From positions 1-64,000 of the forward strand of contig NZ_PVLQ01000008.1 in assembly GCF_002980595.1 (NCBI RefSeq): a stretch of DNA of 64,000 bases, in the 5' to 3' direction. The first letter of the stretch is position 1, and every line of letters begins with the position of its first letter. The DNA is from Malikia granosa. GTDB lineage: Bacteria > Pseudomonadota > Gammaproteobacteria > Burkholderiales > Burkholderiaceae_C. The notes beneath the pieces were generated by a model. That model was given only the letters and a program-made list of their open reading frames with translations. It ran no database searches and was not told the DNA's origin. Shown piece by piece: positions 1-9,114 of the stretch. A program made the position numbers and the translations under genes.

Positions 1-94
1 TTGCGTTAACAGGCCCTAGGGTTTCCCCCAGCATCCGGCGTCAGTTTCCCGAATGATTGCGGGAGAGAATCCGATAGCTACCAGGACCTCTCCC

Positions 95-2464
95 ATGACT
101 CGCAAGATCCAATCCTCCCGTCTTCTCGGCCCGGGCATTGCCCTGATGCAGCGCCTGCCGATGACGGTGAAGATGCTGGCCATGAGCGCCACGCTGGTGC
201 TGCCCCTGTTGCTGGTCAGCGTGCTGCTGGCCCGCTCCTACTGGGAGGTCAGGCAGGAGGCGCAGCAGGAGCTGGTCGGCTTGCAGCTGGTGCAGCAGGT
301 GACCCAGCTGGCGCAGCAGGTCGGCCAGCACCAGGGTCGGCTCAACCTGGCCCTGCAGGGCAGTGCCCAGGCCCAGTCGGCCTTGCCGGCGGTGCGCCAG
401 CAGCTCAAGACGGCGATGGCCCAGCTGGACCAGGCCGTCCAGTCAGCACCCCAGCTCGATCTGGCAACGCATTGGAAGCCGGTCCGCCAGGTCCTGGAGT
501 CGCTGGCGGCAGCATCTGGCGGCGCCAGCGAGGCCGAAGAGCTGTATGCCCGCCACGGCGAGCAGCTCGAGCGCCTGCGTCAGCTGGCCGCCCGGATCGG
601 CGAGGTCTCGGGCCTGCTGCAGGATGATTCGGCCACTGGCCATTTCATGAAGGACATCGTCGTCGAGCGCCTGCTGCCGATGTTCCAGACCATCAGCCAT
701 CTGCGCAACGAGGGCAGCGCCCTGCTCGCGAGCCAGGAGCGCGACGGCTACAACGCCGAGCGGCTCAATGCCGCGGTGCGGCTGGGCAGCGGCCAGACCG
801 ACCTGTTGCGCGGCCAGCTGGGTCAGCTCGAAGGGCGCCTGCAGTCGCTGCAGAACGCTGCCGAGCCTGTGCCCAAGGGCTGGCCGGAGTTCAGGTCCGC
901 CGCGCACAGCCTGGTCAGCAAGGCCAGCCTGACCCTGGGCTATGGCGCCTTGAGCGAGGATTCCAATGCCTTCTACGACGAGGTCTCGCAGGTGGTGCAG
1001 GCCCAGGCCGTCTTCGGCCAGTCCATGGCCCAGGGCCTGCAGACGCTGTTGCAGTCCCGTGCCGACCAGGCCGGCCGCCAGCTGATCGGCGTGACTGCCG
1101 GGGCGCTGCTGGTCATGCTGTTGCTGGCCTATGCCGTGACGGCCTTCTACCATGCGACCGTCGGCGGGCTGCAGTCGCTCAACGCGGTGATCGAGCGCGC
1201 CACCCAGGGCGACCTGACCGGCGTGGTCGACATCCCGGGCCGCGACGAGATGGCCACCATGGGCGCCAAGTTCCAGCTCATGCTCGCCAGCCTGGCGGCG
1301 CTGGTGGCAGACGTGCGCAGCGTCTCGGTCGTGCTCGGGCACATGGGGCAGCAGCTGGTGCGCGACAGCGGCCAGCTCTCCGAGCGCACCCAGTCGCAGG
1401 CGGCCAGCCTGGAGCAGGCCACGGCCAGCGTGCGCGATGCCGCCGAGACCGTGACGCGCAACGGCGAATCGGTGCAGGAGATCAGCCGCGTCGGCGAGGT
1501 GCTGCACCGCGAGACCGAGCAGGCGCATGGACTGATGCAGCAGACCGTGCAGGGCATGGGCACCTTGCAGGCGACCTCGCAGCGCATGAACGAGATCATC
1601 GGCGTGATCGACGGCATCGCCTTCCAGACCAATATCCTGGCGCTCAATGCCGCGGTCGAGGCGGCGCGTGCCGGCAATGCCGGGCGCGGCTTTGCCGTGG
1701 TGGCCGCCGAGGTGCGCAGCCTGGCGCAGCGCACCCAGCAGGCGGCGGGCGAGGTGCGCTCGCTGATCGCGGCCTCGACCGGCCGGGTCAAGAACTCGGT
1801 CAGCGAGATCAGCTCGGTCAACGAGGTGATGGAGCGGCTGGTCACCGGCATCCGCGACATCGCCGTGCGCATCGACGGCATGGCCGTGGCGAGCAAGCAG
1901 CAAAGCGTCGCGCTCAAGGAAGTGGCGCAGGCGATGGACGAGATCGACCAGGTGACCTACCAGAACGCCTCGATGGCGGACCGCACCAGCAGCCGCTGTG
2001 GCCAGCTGATGGACCGCACGGCGGACCTGACCCAGGCGGTGCAGCACATGGCGCTGACCCAGGGCACTGCCGATGTCGCGATGCGCCTGGCGCAGGCAGC
2101 GCTGGCCCATATCCAGGCCAGGGGCCTGGCGCGCGCCAGCGAGGATTTCTACCAGCCGCAGGGCCGCTTCATCGACCGCGACCTCTACATCTTCGTGCTC
2201 GACCGCGAGGGCGTCTACCGCGTCATGGGCGCCGACCGCAGCAAGTCGGGCAGCTCGGTCTTCGACGCGCCGGGCGTGGATGCCGAGCGCCTGCTGCGCG
2301 ACGCCTGGGAACGGATCGACCAGGACGGCGGCGGCTGGATCGAGTACAACATCGTCAACCCGCTGACCGGCGACGTGCGCGGCAAGTCCTCCTTCGTGCT
2401 GCCGGTCAACGAGCAGCTGCTGGTGGGTTGTGGCGCCTATCGCAGCGCCCTCAACCACCACTGA
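95..2464 (+). CDS. Methyl-accepting chemotaxis protein with C-terminal Cache-like domain
   Basis: Membrane chemoreceptor of 789 residues that should signal to CheA/CheW. A first membrane helix lies near residues 23-50, a long helical periplasmic region follows to about 325, the second helix is near 327-352, then a HAMP linker (about 352-405). The signalling hairpin tip is clear ([21 protein letters not shown], about residues 508-528). After the methyl-accepting domain, residues about 667-788 resemble a single Cache domain ([20 protein letters not shown], then a [11 protein letters not shown] segment), which would lie in the cytoplasm. I chose the ATG at 95 because AGGA sits 8 bases upstream; an in-frame ATG at 53 has no visible ribosome site. 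Ligand unknown. Confidence 0.9.
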   Translation: MTRKIQSSRLLGPGIALMQRLPMTVKMLAMSATLVLPLLLVSVLLARSYWEVRQEAQQELVGLQLVQQVTQLAQQVGQHQGRLNLALQGSAQAQSALPAVRQQLKTAMAQLDQAVQSAPQLDLATHWKPVRQVLESLAAASGGASEAEELYARHGEQLERLRQLAARIGEVSGLLQDDSATGHFMKDIVVERLLPMFQTISHLRNEGSALLASQERDGYNAERLNAAVRLGSGQTDLLRGQLGQLEGRLQSLQNAAEPVPKGWPEFRSAAHSLVSKASLTLGYGALSEDSNAFYDEVSQVVQAQAVFGQSMAQGLQTLLQSRADQAGRQLIGVTAGALLVMLLLAYAVTAFYHATVGGLQSLNAVIERATQGDLTGVVDIPGRDEMATMGAKFQLMLASLAALVADVRSVSVVLGHMGQQLVRDSGQLSERTQSQAASLEQATASVRDAAETVTRNGESVQEISRVGEVLHRETEQAHGLMQQTVQGMGTLQATSQRMNEIIGVIDGIAFQTNILALNAAVEAARAGNAGRGFAVVAAEVRSLAQRTQQAAGEVRSLIAASTGRVKNSVSEISSVNEVMERLVTGIRDIAVRIDGMAVASKQQSVALKEVAQAMDEIDQVTYQNASMADRTSSRCGQLMDRTADLTQAVQHMALTQGTADVAMRLAQAALAHIQARGLARASEDFYQPQGRFIDRDLYIFVLDREGVYRVMGADRSKSGSSVFDAPGVDAERLLRDAWERIDQDGGGWIEYNIVNPLTGDVRGKSSFVLPVNEQLLVGCGAYRSALNHH

Positions 2465-2579
2465 GCGGCGCTTGAGCGAAAATGGCGGCTTCGCCTGCCA
2501 TCTGCGCGGCCGGTCCGGGTCCAGCCCGGCGCCGGACGCCACCCCCAACGTGCCCGACACCCAGAACGACCCCCATCGC

Positions 2580-3761
2580 ATGACTGCCGGCGAACGCCGC
2601 GCCAGTGTCTCGCTCGCCGCCATCTTCGCCCTGCGCATGCTCGGGCTGTTCCTGGTGCTGCCGGTGTTCGCGCTCGAGGCCAGGCGCTATCCCGGCGGCG
2701 ACGACAGCGCGCTGGTCGGCCTGGCCATGGGCATCTACGGACTGACCCAGGCCCTGCTGCAGATTCCGCTCGGCATCGCCTCCGACCGCTGGGGCCGCAA
2801 GCCGGTGATCCTGCTCGGGCTGGCGCTGTTCGCGCTCGGCAGCGCGATCGCGGCCTGGGCGCCCAGCGTGCACTGGCTGGTGGCCGGGCGCGCGATCCAG
2901 GGCGCGGGTGCGATCTCGGCCGCGGTCACGGCCTTCCTGGCCGATGTCACGCGTGACAGCGTGCGCACCAAGGCGATGGCGCTGGTCGGCATCAGCATCG
3001 CGCTGATGTTCGCGCTCTCGCTGGTGCTGGCGCCGCTGCTGGCGGCGCAGATCGGCCTGCACGGCCTCTTCGGGCTCACGGCAGCGCTGGCGCTGACCGG
3101 CATGGCGCTGGTGGCCTGGGTCGTGCCGCCCGAGCCGGCGCTGCAGCGTCAGGCCAGCCGGGGCGGCCTGCGCCAGGTGCTGGCCCACGCGGGCCTGCTG
3201 CGGCTGGATTTCGGCGTCTTCGCGCTGCACGCGGTGCAGTTGTCGATGTGGATGGCCGTGCCAGCGCTGCTGGTCCAGTCCGGGCTGGCGGCCGCCGACC
3301 ATTGGCAGGTCTACCTGCCGGCCGTGCTGCTCTCCTTCCTGATCATGGGCGGCCTGTTGTTCCGGCTCGAGCGCAAGGGCTATCTGCGCGCGGTGTTCCT
3401 GGTCGCCATCGGCCTGATCCTGCTGGTGCAGCTGGGTTTCCTGACCCTGCAGCAGGCGCCTTCGCTGGCCTGGGCCGCGCTGCTGCTGTGCCTGTTCTTC
3501 ACCGGCTTCAACATGCTCGAGGCCAGCCAGCCCAGCCTGGTCTCGCGGCTGGCACCCCATGCGCACCGCGGCGCTGCGCTGGGCGTCTACAACACGCTGC
3601 AGTCGCTGGGCTTCTTCGTCGGTGGCGCCGGCGGCGGCTGGCTGGTCAAGGCCCAGGGCGGTGCAGGCGTGTTTGGCGCCTGCGCCGCGCTGACGCTGCT
3701 GTGGCTGCTGCTGGCCTGGCCGATGCGGGCGCCCGCGGTGTCGGGCCCGGTGCGTCGCTGA
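2580..3761 (+). CDS. MFS transporter, YajR-like drug/sugar exporter type
   Basis: Twelve-helix major facilitator protein of 393 residues in the inner membrane. The loop between helices 2 and 3 carries the family signature (SDRWGRKPVI), and an N-terminal RMLGLFLVLPVF segment resembles YajR-type proteins. It lacks the extra C-terminal cytoplasmic domain of E. coli YajR, being about 60 residues shorter. The ATG at 2580 places the first helix at the usual distance; the frame is open back to 2430 and overlaps the preceding gene, so an upstream GTG at 2550 is possible. It lies 115 bases after the chemoreceptor gene on the same strand. Substrate cannot be inferred. Confidence 0.8.
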   Translation: MTAGERRASVSLAAIFALRMLGLFLVLPVFALEARRYPGGDDSALVGLAMGIYGLTQALLQIPLGIASDRWGRKPVILLGLALFALGSAIAAWAPSVHWLVAGRAIQGAGAISAAVTAFLADVTRDSVRTKAMALVGISIALMFALSLVLAPLLAAQIGLHGLFGLTAALALTGMALVAWVVPPEPALQRQASRGGLRQVLAHAGLLRLDFGVFALHAVQLSMWMAVPALLVQSGLAAADHWQVYLPAVLLSFLIMGGLLFRLERKGYLRAVFLVAIGLILLVQLGFLTLQQAPSLAWAALLLCLFFTGFNMLEASQPSLVSRLAPHAHRGAALGVYNTLQSLGFFVGGAGGGWLVKAQGGAGVFGACAALTLLWLLLAWPMRAPAVSGPVRR

Positions 3762-3808
3762 GGAGTCCCGCCAGGCCCGCTGTCGTCCGACTCAAGCCAG
3801 GGAAGACC

Positions 3809-4633
3809 ATGCCGAACTTTGCCGCCAACCTCACGCTGCTGTTCACCGAGCAGCCCTTCCTCGACCGCTTCGAGGCCGCGGCGCGCGCCGGCTTCAAGGC
3901 GGTGGAGTTCCTGTTTCCCTACGCCTGGGATGCGCATGAGCTGCGTCGGCGGCTGGACGACCACGGCCTGCAGCTGGTCCTGCACAACCTGCCGCCCGGC
4001 GACTGGGACGCTGGCGAGCGCGGCATCGCCTGCCATCCGGACCGCGTGCAGGAGTTCCGCGCCGGCGTCGCGCGCGGCATCGAATATGCCCGCGTGCTGG
4101 GCGTCAAGCAGCTCAATTGCCTGGCCGGCCTGGCGCCGGCCGGCTGGCCCGATGCGGTGCTGCGCCAGACCCTGGTCGAGAACCTGCGCCATGCGGCGGC
4201 GCAGTTCAGCCAGGCCGGACTCAAGCTGCTGGTCGAGCCGATCAACCGCTTCGACATGCCGGGCTTCTACCTCAACTACACCCGGCAGGCGATAGCCATC
4301 CTCGACGAGGTCGGTGCCGACAACATCTATCTGCAGTACGACATCTATCACGCCCAGCGCATGGAGGGCGAGCTGGCCGCGACGCTGCAGCACTACCTGC
4401 CGCGCATCGCGCACATGCAGCTGGCCGACAACCCGGGCCGGCACGAGCCGGGCACGGGCGAGATCAACTACGCCTTCCTGTTCGCGCACCTGGACCGCAT
4501 CGGCTACCAAGGCTGGATCGGCTGCGAATACCGGCCCTTGACCAGCACCGAGGCCGGCCTGGGCTGGATCGAGCGGCTGACGACAGGCTGTGAGCCGCAC
4601 GGCGCGCCCAGCCGCAACGATCAGCCCAGCTGA
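3809..4633 (+). CDS. hyi: Hydroxypyruvate isomerase family protein (TIM barrel)
   Basis: A 274-residue member of the AP-endonuclease-2 / xylose-isomerase-like TIM barrel family, closest by eye to hydroxypyruvate isomerase (hydroxypyruvate to tartronate semialdehyde). The N-terminus (MPNFAANLTLLFTEQPFLDR), the metal-ligand regions LLVEPINRFDMPGFYLN and GWIGCEYRP, and the overall length (usual size about 260) fit Hyi. The start is ATG at 3809 with GGAAGA 3-8 bases upstream. Its stop overlaps the stop of the convergent pxpA by 13 bases. No glyoxylate carboligase is adjacent, so the in vivo substrate may differ (related OtnI enzymes isomerise 2-oxo-tetronate). A beta-hydroxyacid dehydrogenase that could be the partner reductase lies at 10889-11791. 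Confidence 0.8.
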   Translation: MPNFAANLTLLFTEQPFLDRFEAAARAGFKAVEFLFPYAWDAHELRRRLDDHGLQLVLHNLPPGDWDAGERGIACHPDRVQEFRAGVARGIEYARVLGVKQLNCLAGLAPAGWPDAVLRQTLVENLRHAAAQFSQAGLKLLVEPINRFDMPGFYLNYTRQAIAILDEVGADNIYLQYDIYHAQRMEGELAATLQHYLPRIAHMQLADNPGRHEPGTGEINYAFLFAHLDRIGYQGWIGCEYRPLTSTEAGLGWIERLTTGCEPHGAPSRNDQPS

Positions 4634-5394
4634 TCCAGCGCGGCCAGCCGGTAGCCGGCCTGTTCCAGCGCCTGCCGGATCAGGCGCGCACTGGCCACCG
4701 CCTCGGGGCCGTCGCCATGCACGCAGATGCTGTCGATGCGGGTCGGCAGCCGATGGCCGCTGGCCGCGACGATGGCCTGCTCGCGCAGCATGGCCAGCAC
4801 ATGCTCGACGCATTGCTGGGCATCGTGCAGCACGGCGCCTGGGCGCGAGCGCGGCATCAGCTGGCCGTCGTCGAGGTAGGCGCGGTCGGCGAACACCTCG
4901 TAGCGCACTGGCAGGCCGGCAGCCTCGCCGGCGCGCGCCAGCTCGGAATGCGCCGGCGCCAGCAGGATCAGCGCCGGGTCCAGGCTGCGCACCGCCCGGG
5001 CCACGGTGGCGGCGACTGCCGCATCGGCACAGGCGATGTTGCTGAGGGCGCCATGCGGCTTGACATGGGTGACGCGGCCGCCCTCGGCCGTCGCCATCGC
5101 CTGCAGCGCGCCGACCTGGTACAGGATGGTCGCCTCCAGCTCGGCCGGGGACAGCTGCATGGCGCGCCGGCCAAAGCCCTGCAGGTCGGGGAAGGACGGA
5201 TGGGCGCCGATGCTGACGCCCTGCGCCAGCGCCAGCCGCACCGTGCTGCGCATGATGAGCGGGTCGCCGGCATGGAAGCCGCAGGCCAGGTTGGCGCTGC
5301 TGACGATCTGCAGCAGGGCAGGGTCGTCGCCCATCTGCCAGGCGCCGAAGCTTTCGCCGAGGTCGGCGTTGAGGTTGATCAGTCGATGGCTCAT
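4621..5394 (-). CDS. pxpA: 5-oxoprolinase subunit A (LamB/YcsF family)
   Basis: PxpA of 257 residues, one of three subunits of the bacterial ATP-dependent 5-oxoprolinase that opens pyroglutamate to glutamate. The family start is plain (INLNADLGESFGAWQMGDD) and is followed by NLACGFHAGDP and a VKPHGALSN segment; these carry the catalytic acid and histidines of this family. It is the last gene of the dctPQM-pxpBCA cluster, 16 bases after pxpC. Length matches the family (about 250). Confidence 0.93.
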   Translation of the reverse strand: MSHRLINLNADLGESFGAWQMGDDPALLQIVSSANLACGFHAGDPLIMRSTVRLALAQGVSIGAHPSFPDLQGFGRRAMQLSPAELEATILYQVGALQAMATAEGGRVTHVKPHGALSNIACADAAVAATVARAVRSLDPALILLAPAHSELARAGEAAGLPVRYEVFADRAYLDDGQLMPRSRPGAVLHDAQQCVEHVLAMLREQAIVAASGHRLPTRIDSICVHGDGPEAVASARLIRQALEQAGYRLAALDQLG

Positions 5395-5410
5395 GTCTGG
5401 ATACTCCGGA

Positions 5411-6448
5411 TCAGGGTTCGGCGCGCAGCATGCCGCTGACGAGGTTGCTGCCGTAGAGCGCCTCGAGGTCGATGAAGCCGGCCGGCACGAAGGCTTCGCG
5501 CGTGGCCAGCCAGTGTTGCCAGTCGGACCGCTGGCCTTGCAGCGCCAGCCGCGCCTCGGCCAGGCCGACGGCCTGGAAGCGCAGCCGCGTGCCGGGCTTG
5601 AGGTGGGCCAGTCGCGGCAGGTCGGCGCCGATGACGGTCGCGATCTTCGGGTAGCCGCCCACCGTCTGGCTGTCGGCCAGCAGCACGATCGGCAGGCCGT
5701 TGGCCGGCACCTGGATCGCGCCAGGCGTCACCGCGTCGGACACGATGTCGGCGGCAGCCGCATCGACATGGCTCAGCGCGCTGCCGCGCAGCCGCATGCC
5801 CATGCGGTCCTGCTCGGGCGTGGTCTCCCAGTCCTGGCCGAGCAGGGTCGCGATCGCCTCCGGGCTGAAGTGGTCCTGCTGCGGGCCCAGGATGACGCGG
5901 ATCGGGCCGTCCGGCAAGCTCCAGGGCGAGGCGCTGCGCCATTCCTTCGGGTCGGGCGAGTTCCACTGGCTGCAGGGCAGCTGGTCGCCCGGGCGCAGCG
6001 CCCGGCCCAGCACGCCGGTCAGGCCGGCGCGCCAGTAGCTGGAGCGGCTGCCCAGCTGTGGCGGCAGGCGCAGGCCGCCGGCGACGGCCAGGTAGGCGCA
6101 GCCGCTTTCCGCCGCGCCCAGCTGCAGCCGGTCGCCGGCCTGCAGGGTGGCGCTTTGCCAGGCCGGCAGGGTGAGCGGCTTGCCGTCGGCGCGCAGCCAC
6201 TTGGCGGCAATCGCGCCGGCCAGCGCGATCCGCACCGGGCCGGCCTGCACCCGCAGCTCGGTACCGAGTCCGCGCAGCTCGAGCACTGCCTCGCCGCCGT
6301 TGTTGCCGACCAGCGCGTTGGCTGCCTCGGCCAGCGTGCCGTCGAGCCAGCCCGACTGCGGCAGGCCCACATGCCGCTGGCCACGGCGGCCGCGGTCCTG
6401 GATCGTGGTCCCGAAGCCGGGTTGCAGCACTTCGATCAGGCCGGACAT
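5411..6448 (-). CDS. pxpC: 5-oxoprolinase subunit C (biotin-dependent carboxyltransferase-like)
   Basis: PxpC, 345 residues, belonging to the KipA/AHS2 family. The N-terminus (MSGLIEVLQPGFGTTIQDRG) and the RVILGPQQDHF and GITPDRMGMRL-like segments (here EQDRMGMRLRG) are typical. The start at 6448 overlaps the end of pxpB by 13 bases, indicating translational coupling, and a longer reading frame upstream is only the shadow of pxpB. PxpB and PxpC form the part of the enzyme that phosphorylates/activates 5-oxoproline with ATP. Confidence 0.92.
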   Translation of the reverse strand: MSGLIEVLQPGFGTTIQDRGRRGQRHVGLPQSGWLDGTLAEAANALVGNNGGEAVLELRGLGTELRVQAGPVRIALAGAIAAKWLRADGKPLTLPAWQSATLQAGDRLQLGAAESGCAYLAVAGGLRLPPQLGSRSSYWRAGLTGVLGRALRPGDQLPCSQWNSPDPKEWRSASPWSLPDGPIRVILGPQQDHFSPEAIATLLGQDWETTPEQDRMGMRLRGSALSHVDAAAADIVSDAVTPGAIQVPANGLPIVLLADSQTVGGYPKIATVIGADLPRLAHLKPGTRLRFQAVGLAEARLALQGQRSDWQHWLATREAFVPAGFIDLEALYGSNLVSGMLRAEP

Positions 6449-7212
6449 GTCTGCTCCTCCGCTTGCAGGAAGCTCTCGCGCGGCAAGGCCCCGCCCTGGA
6501 TCTGCTGCTGCAGCCGTTCGTATTCGTCGCGCGAGACCGGGTACCAGCGCACCCGGTCGCCGGCGGCCAGCATGGCGGGCTGCCCGGCCTGCTCCAGGTC
6601 GAACAGCTGCACCGGCGTGCGGCCGAGCAGGTTCCAGCCGCCCGGGCTGTCCCAGGGGTAGACCGAGCACATCTCGCCCGCCACCGCCAGCGAGTTGGCC
6701 GGCACCCGCTGGCGCGGGCTGGCCAGCCTGGGCATGGCCAGCTCGGGCGGCAGGCCGCCCATGTAGGGGAAGCCGGGCAGGAAGCCGATCATGTAGACCC
6801 GGAACTCGGCCGCCAGCAGGCGCTCGATCACCATGTCTTGGCCCAGTCCCTTGGCTTGCGCCAGCCGCGGCAGGTCGGGCGCGAAGTCGCCCTCGAAGCA
6901 GACCGGCAGCCGCCAGCGCCGGCCTTCGCGTACCTGTTCGCCACCCTCCCGGGCCAGTGCCAGCAGGCGCTCGCCCAGGGCCGCGGCGTCCGTTGTCAGC
7001 GGGTCGAAATGCAGGGTCAGCGAGCGGAAGGTCGGCACCAGGTCGCTCACCGTGGCGAACAGCGGGTCGTCCTGGCGCAGCAGCGCGAAGCGCTCGGCCA
7101 GGCCCATGACGCGGGCGTTGACGGCGGCGCTGATCTCGCGCCCGAACTCCACCGTCCAGGCCGCATCACCCAGCGCCAGCAAGCGCGGCGCCAGCAAGTC
7201 GGTCGTGCTCAT
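6436..7212 (-). CDS. pxpB: 5-oxoprolinase subunit B (KipI/AHS1 family)
   Basis: PxpB, 258 residues. The hallmark GFLPGFPYMGGLP loop and the following RQRVPANSLAVAGE and SPGGWNLLGRTP segments identify the AHS1/KipI family. In Bacillus the homologue KipI also inhibits the sporulation kinase KinA, but beside pxpA and pxpC the 5-oxoprolinase role is the better reading. It begins 3 bases after the stop of the TRAP large permease gene, tying the enzyme to the transporter. Confidence 0.92.
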   Translation of the reverse strand: MSTTDLLAPRLLALGDAAWTVEFGREISAAVNARVMGLAERFALLRQDDPLFATVSDLVPTFRSLTLHFDPLTTDAAALGERLLALAREGGEQVREGRRWRLPVCFEGDFAPDLPRLAQAKGLGQDMVIERLLAAEFRVYMIGFLPGFPYMGGLPPELAMPRLASPRQRVPANSLAVAGEMCSVYPWDSPGGWNLLGRTPVQLFDLEQAGQPAMLAAGDRVRWYPVSRDEYERLQQQIQGGALPRESFLQAEEQTCPA

Positions 7213-7215
7213 GGT

Positions 7216-8514
7216 TCAGCCCGCCATCTGCTGCGGCAGCCAGGTCACGATGCCGGGCACGAAGTAGATCAGCAGCACCGCCAGCACCATCAGCAGGAAC
7301 ATCGGCACCGAGTGCTTGGCCAGGTAGTTGATCTCCTTCTTGGTCATGCCCTGCAGCACGAACAGGTTGAAGCCCACCGGTGGCGTGATCTGCGCCATCT
7401 CGACCACCAGCACGACGAAGATGCCGAACCAGACCGGGTCGATGCCGGCCTTCTCGATGGTCGGCAGCAGCACGCCCATGGTCAGCACCACGATCGAGAT
7501 GCCATCCAGGAAGCAGCCCAGCACGATGTAGAAGCCCATCAGCACCACGATCAGCTGCAGCTGCGACAGGCCCAGGGCACCGATCCACTCGGCGAGCTGG
7601 CGCGGCAGGCCGATATAGCCCATCGACAGCGTCAGGAAGGCGGCACCGGCCAGGATCAGCGCGATCATGCAGTAGAGCCGGGTGGCGCCCAGCAGGCTGT
7701 CGCGGAACTGTTGCCAGCCCATGCCGCCCTGCAGCGTGGCGATGACGAGCGCGCCGACCACGCCGAGCGCGGCCGATTCGGTCGCGGTGGCGATGCCGCT
7801 GTAGACCGAGCCCAGCACGGCGCCGATCAAGGCGACGACCGGCAGCAGGTTGCGCGACTCCCTGAGCTTCTCGACGAAGGTCATGGAGGGGCCCGGCGGC
7901 GGGATCTGGCCCGGATTGAGCAGCGCCCAGACCATGGTGTAGCCCATGAACAGGCCGGCCAGCAGGATGCCCGGGACGACACCGGCGATGAAGAGCTGGG
8001 CGATCGACACGTTGGCCGCGACGCCGTAGACGATCATGATGATCGAGGGCGGGATCAGCAGGCCCAGCGTGCTGGCGCCGGCCAGCGTGCCGATGGTGAT
8101 GTGCTCCGGATAGCCGCGCTTGGCCAGTTCCGGCAGCGTCATCTTGCCGATGGTGGCGCAGGTTGCCGCCGACGAGCCCGACACCGCCGCGAAGATGGTG
8201 CTGCCGATGATGTTGGTGTGCAGCAGCCGGCCTGGCAGGCGCTCCAGCCAGGGCGCCAGGCCCTTGAACATGTCTTCCGACAGCTTGGTGCGGAACAGGA
8301 TCTCGCCCATCCAGATGAACAGCGGCAGCGCGGTCAGGGTCCAGGACGACGAAGCGCCCCAGATCGTGACCGCCATCGCGTCGCCGACCGGGCGGCTGGT
8401 GAACAGCTCCATGCCGATCCAGGCCACGCCGGTCAGCGTCAGGCCGACCCAGACGCCGCAGCCGAGAATGAGAAACAGCGCGCCGATCAGCAGCGCGGTG
8501 ATGGTGATGTCCAT
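7216..8514 (-). CDS. TRAP transporter large permease (DctM-like), probable 5-oxoproline system
   Basis: Inner-membrane large subunit of a tripartite ATP-independent periplasmic transporter, 432 residues, about 12-14 hydrophobic segments. Family motifs include SGSSAATCATIGKMTLPEL, PPSIIMIVYG and ITPPVGFNLFVLQG. It lies between the small permease (9 bases upstream) and pxpB (3 bases downstream), so it is almost surely cotranscribed with the 5-oxoprolinase. The substrate call rests on that context, not on the permease sequence. Confidence 0.93.
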   Translation of the reverse strand: MDITITALLIGALFLILGCGVWVGLTLTGVAWIGMELFTSRPVGDAMAVTIWGASSSWTLTALPLFIWMGEILFRTKLSEDMFKGLAPWLERLPGRLLHTNIIGSTIFAAVSGSSAATCATIGKMTLPELAKRGYPEHITIGTLAGASTLGLLIPPSIIMIVYGVAANVSIAQLFIAGVVPGILLAGLFMGYTMVWALLNPGQIPPPGPSMTFVEKLRESRNLLPVVALIGAVLGSVYSGIATATESAALGVVGALVIATLQGGMGWQQFRDSLLGATRLYCMIALILAGAAFLTLSMGYIGLPRQLAEWIGALGLSQLQLIVVLMGFYIVLGCFLDGISIVVLTMGVLLPTIEKAGIDPVWFGIFVVLVVEMAQITPPVGFNLFVLQGMTKKEINYLAKHSVPMFLLMVLAVLLIYFVPGIVTWLPQQMAG

Positions 8515-8523
8515 GGCTAGTCC

Positions 8524-9042
8524 TTATTCGATGCGGGACGGCTCGTCACCGGCCGAGGGATCGCGCAGCGCTTCGCCGCGCAACAGCAGGATCAGGTCGC
8601 CCAGGAAGGCGAGCGCGAACAGCGTGGTGCCGATCGCCATGCCCAGCTGGGGAATCCAGAGCGGGGTGGCGTCCAGGCCGCTGGAGACGTCATGGAACTC
8701 GCGCGACTGCAGCATCAGCCGGATCGAGAACCAGGCCAGCGCGCCGGACAGCCCGATCGCCACCAGGTGGCACAGGATGTCGAGCACCCGCTGGCCGCCA
8801 GCCGGCAGCTGGTTGAACAGCAGCGTGACGCGGATATGCTCGCCACGGCGCAAGGTCGGCGCCAGCGCCAGGAAGGCCGAAATCGCCATGCAGTAGCCGG
8901 CGTAGGCGTCGGCGCCCGGCAGGTCGAAGGTGGGGTGGAGCCGACCCAGGATGCTGGCCAGCACCGCCAGCAGGGTGCCGATCAGGAACAGACCGGCCAG
9001 GTAGCCTACGGCGTTGAAGAATCGATCGAGCAGTTGGCGCAT
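8524..9042 (-). CDS. TRAP transporter small permease (DctQ-like)
   Basis: Four-helix DctQ-family protein of 172 residues that joins the large permease to the periplasmic binding protein. A hydrophobic helix at residues about 12-30, the conserved GAD(A)YAGYCMAISAFLALAPTLRRGEHIRV stretch and two C-terminal helices fit the family. It lies between dctP, 72 bases upstream across a hairpin, and dctM, 9 bases downstream. Confidence 0.9.
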   Translation of the reverse strand: MRQLLDRFFNAVGYLAGLFLIGTLLAVLASILGRLHPTFDLPGADAYAGYCMAISAFLALAPTLRRGEHIRVTLLFNQLPAGGQRVLDILCHLVAIGLSGALAWFSIRLMLQSREFHDVSSGLDATPLWIPQLGMAIGTTLFALAFLGDLILLLRGEALRDPSAGDEPSRIE

Positions 9043-9072
9043 GGCCTGCCTTTCCGAAAGTGGATTGAAAAA

Positions 9073-9090
9073 CCCCCTCGCAGGAGGGGG
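9073..9090 (-). terminator. Hairpin with T-tract between dctP and dctQ (likely attenuator)
   Basis: A 6-bp GC stem (CCCCCT / AGGGGG, 6-base loop) is followed on the minus strand by TTTTTCAAT. It sits after the dctP stop and before dctQ, so it probably ends or protects part of the transcripts and raises binding-protein output over the permeases. Confidence 0.6.
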
Positions 9091-9114
9091 CGTCGGGTGG
9101 CGCTCCGCAGGCGC

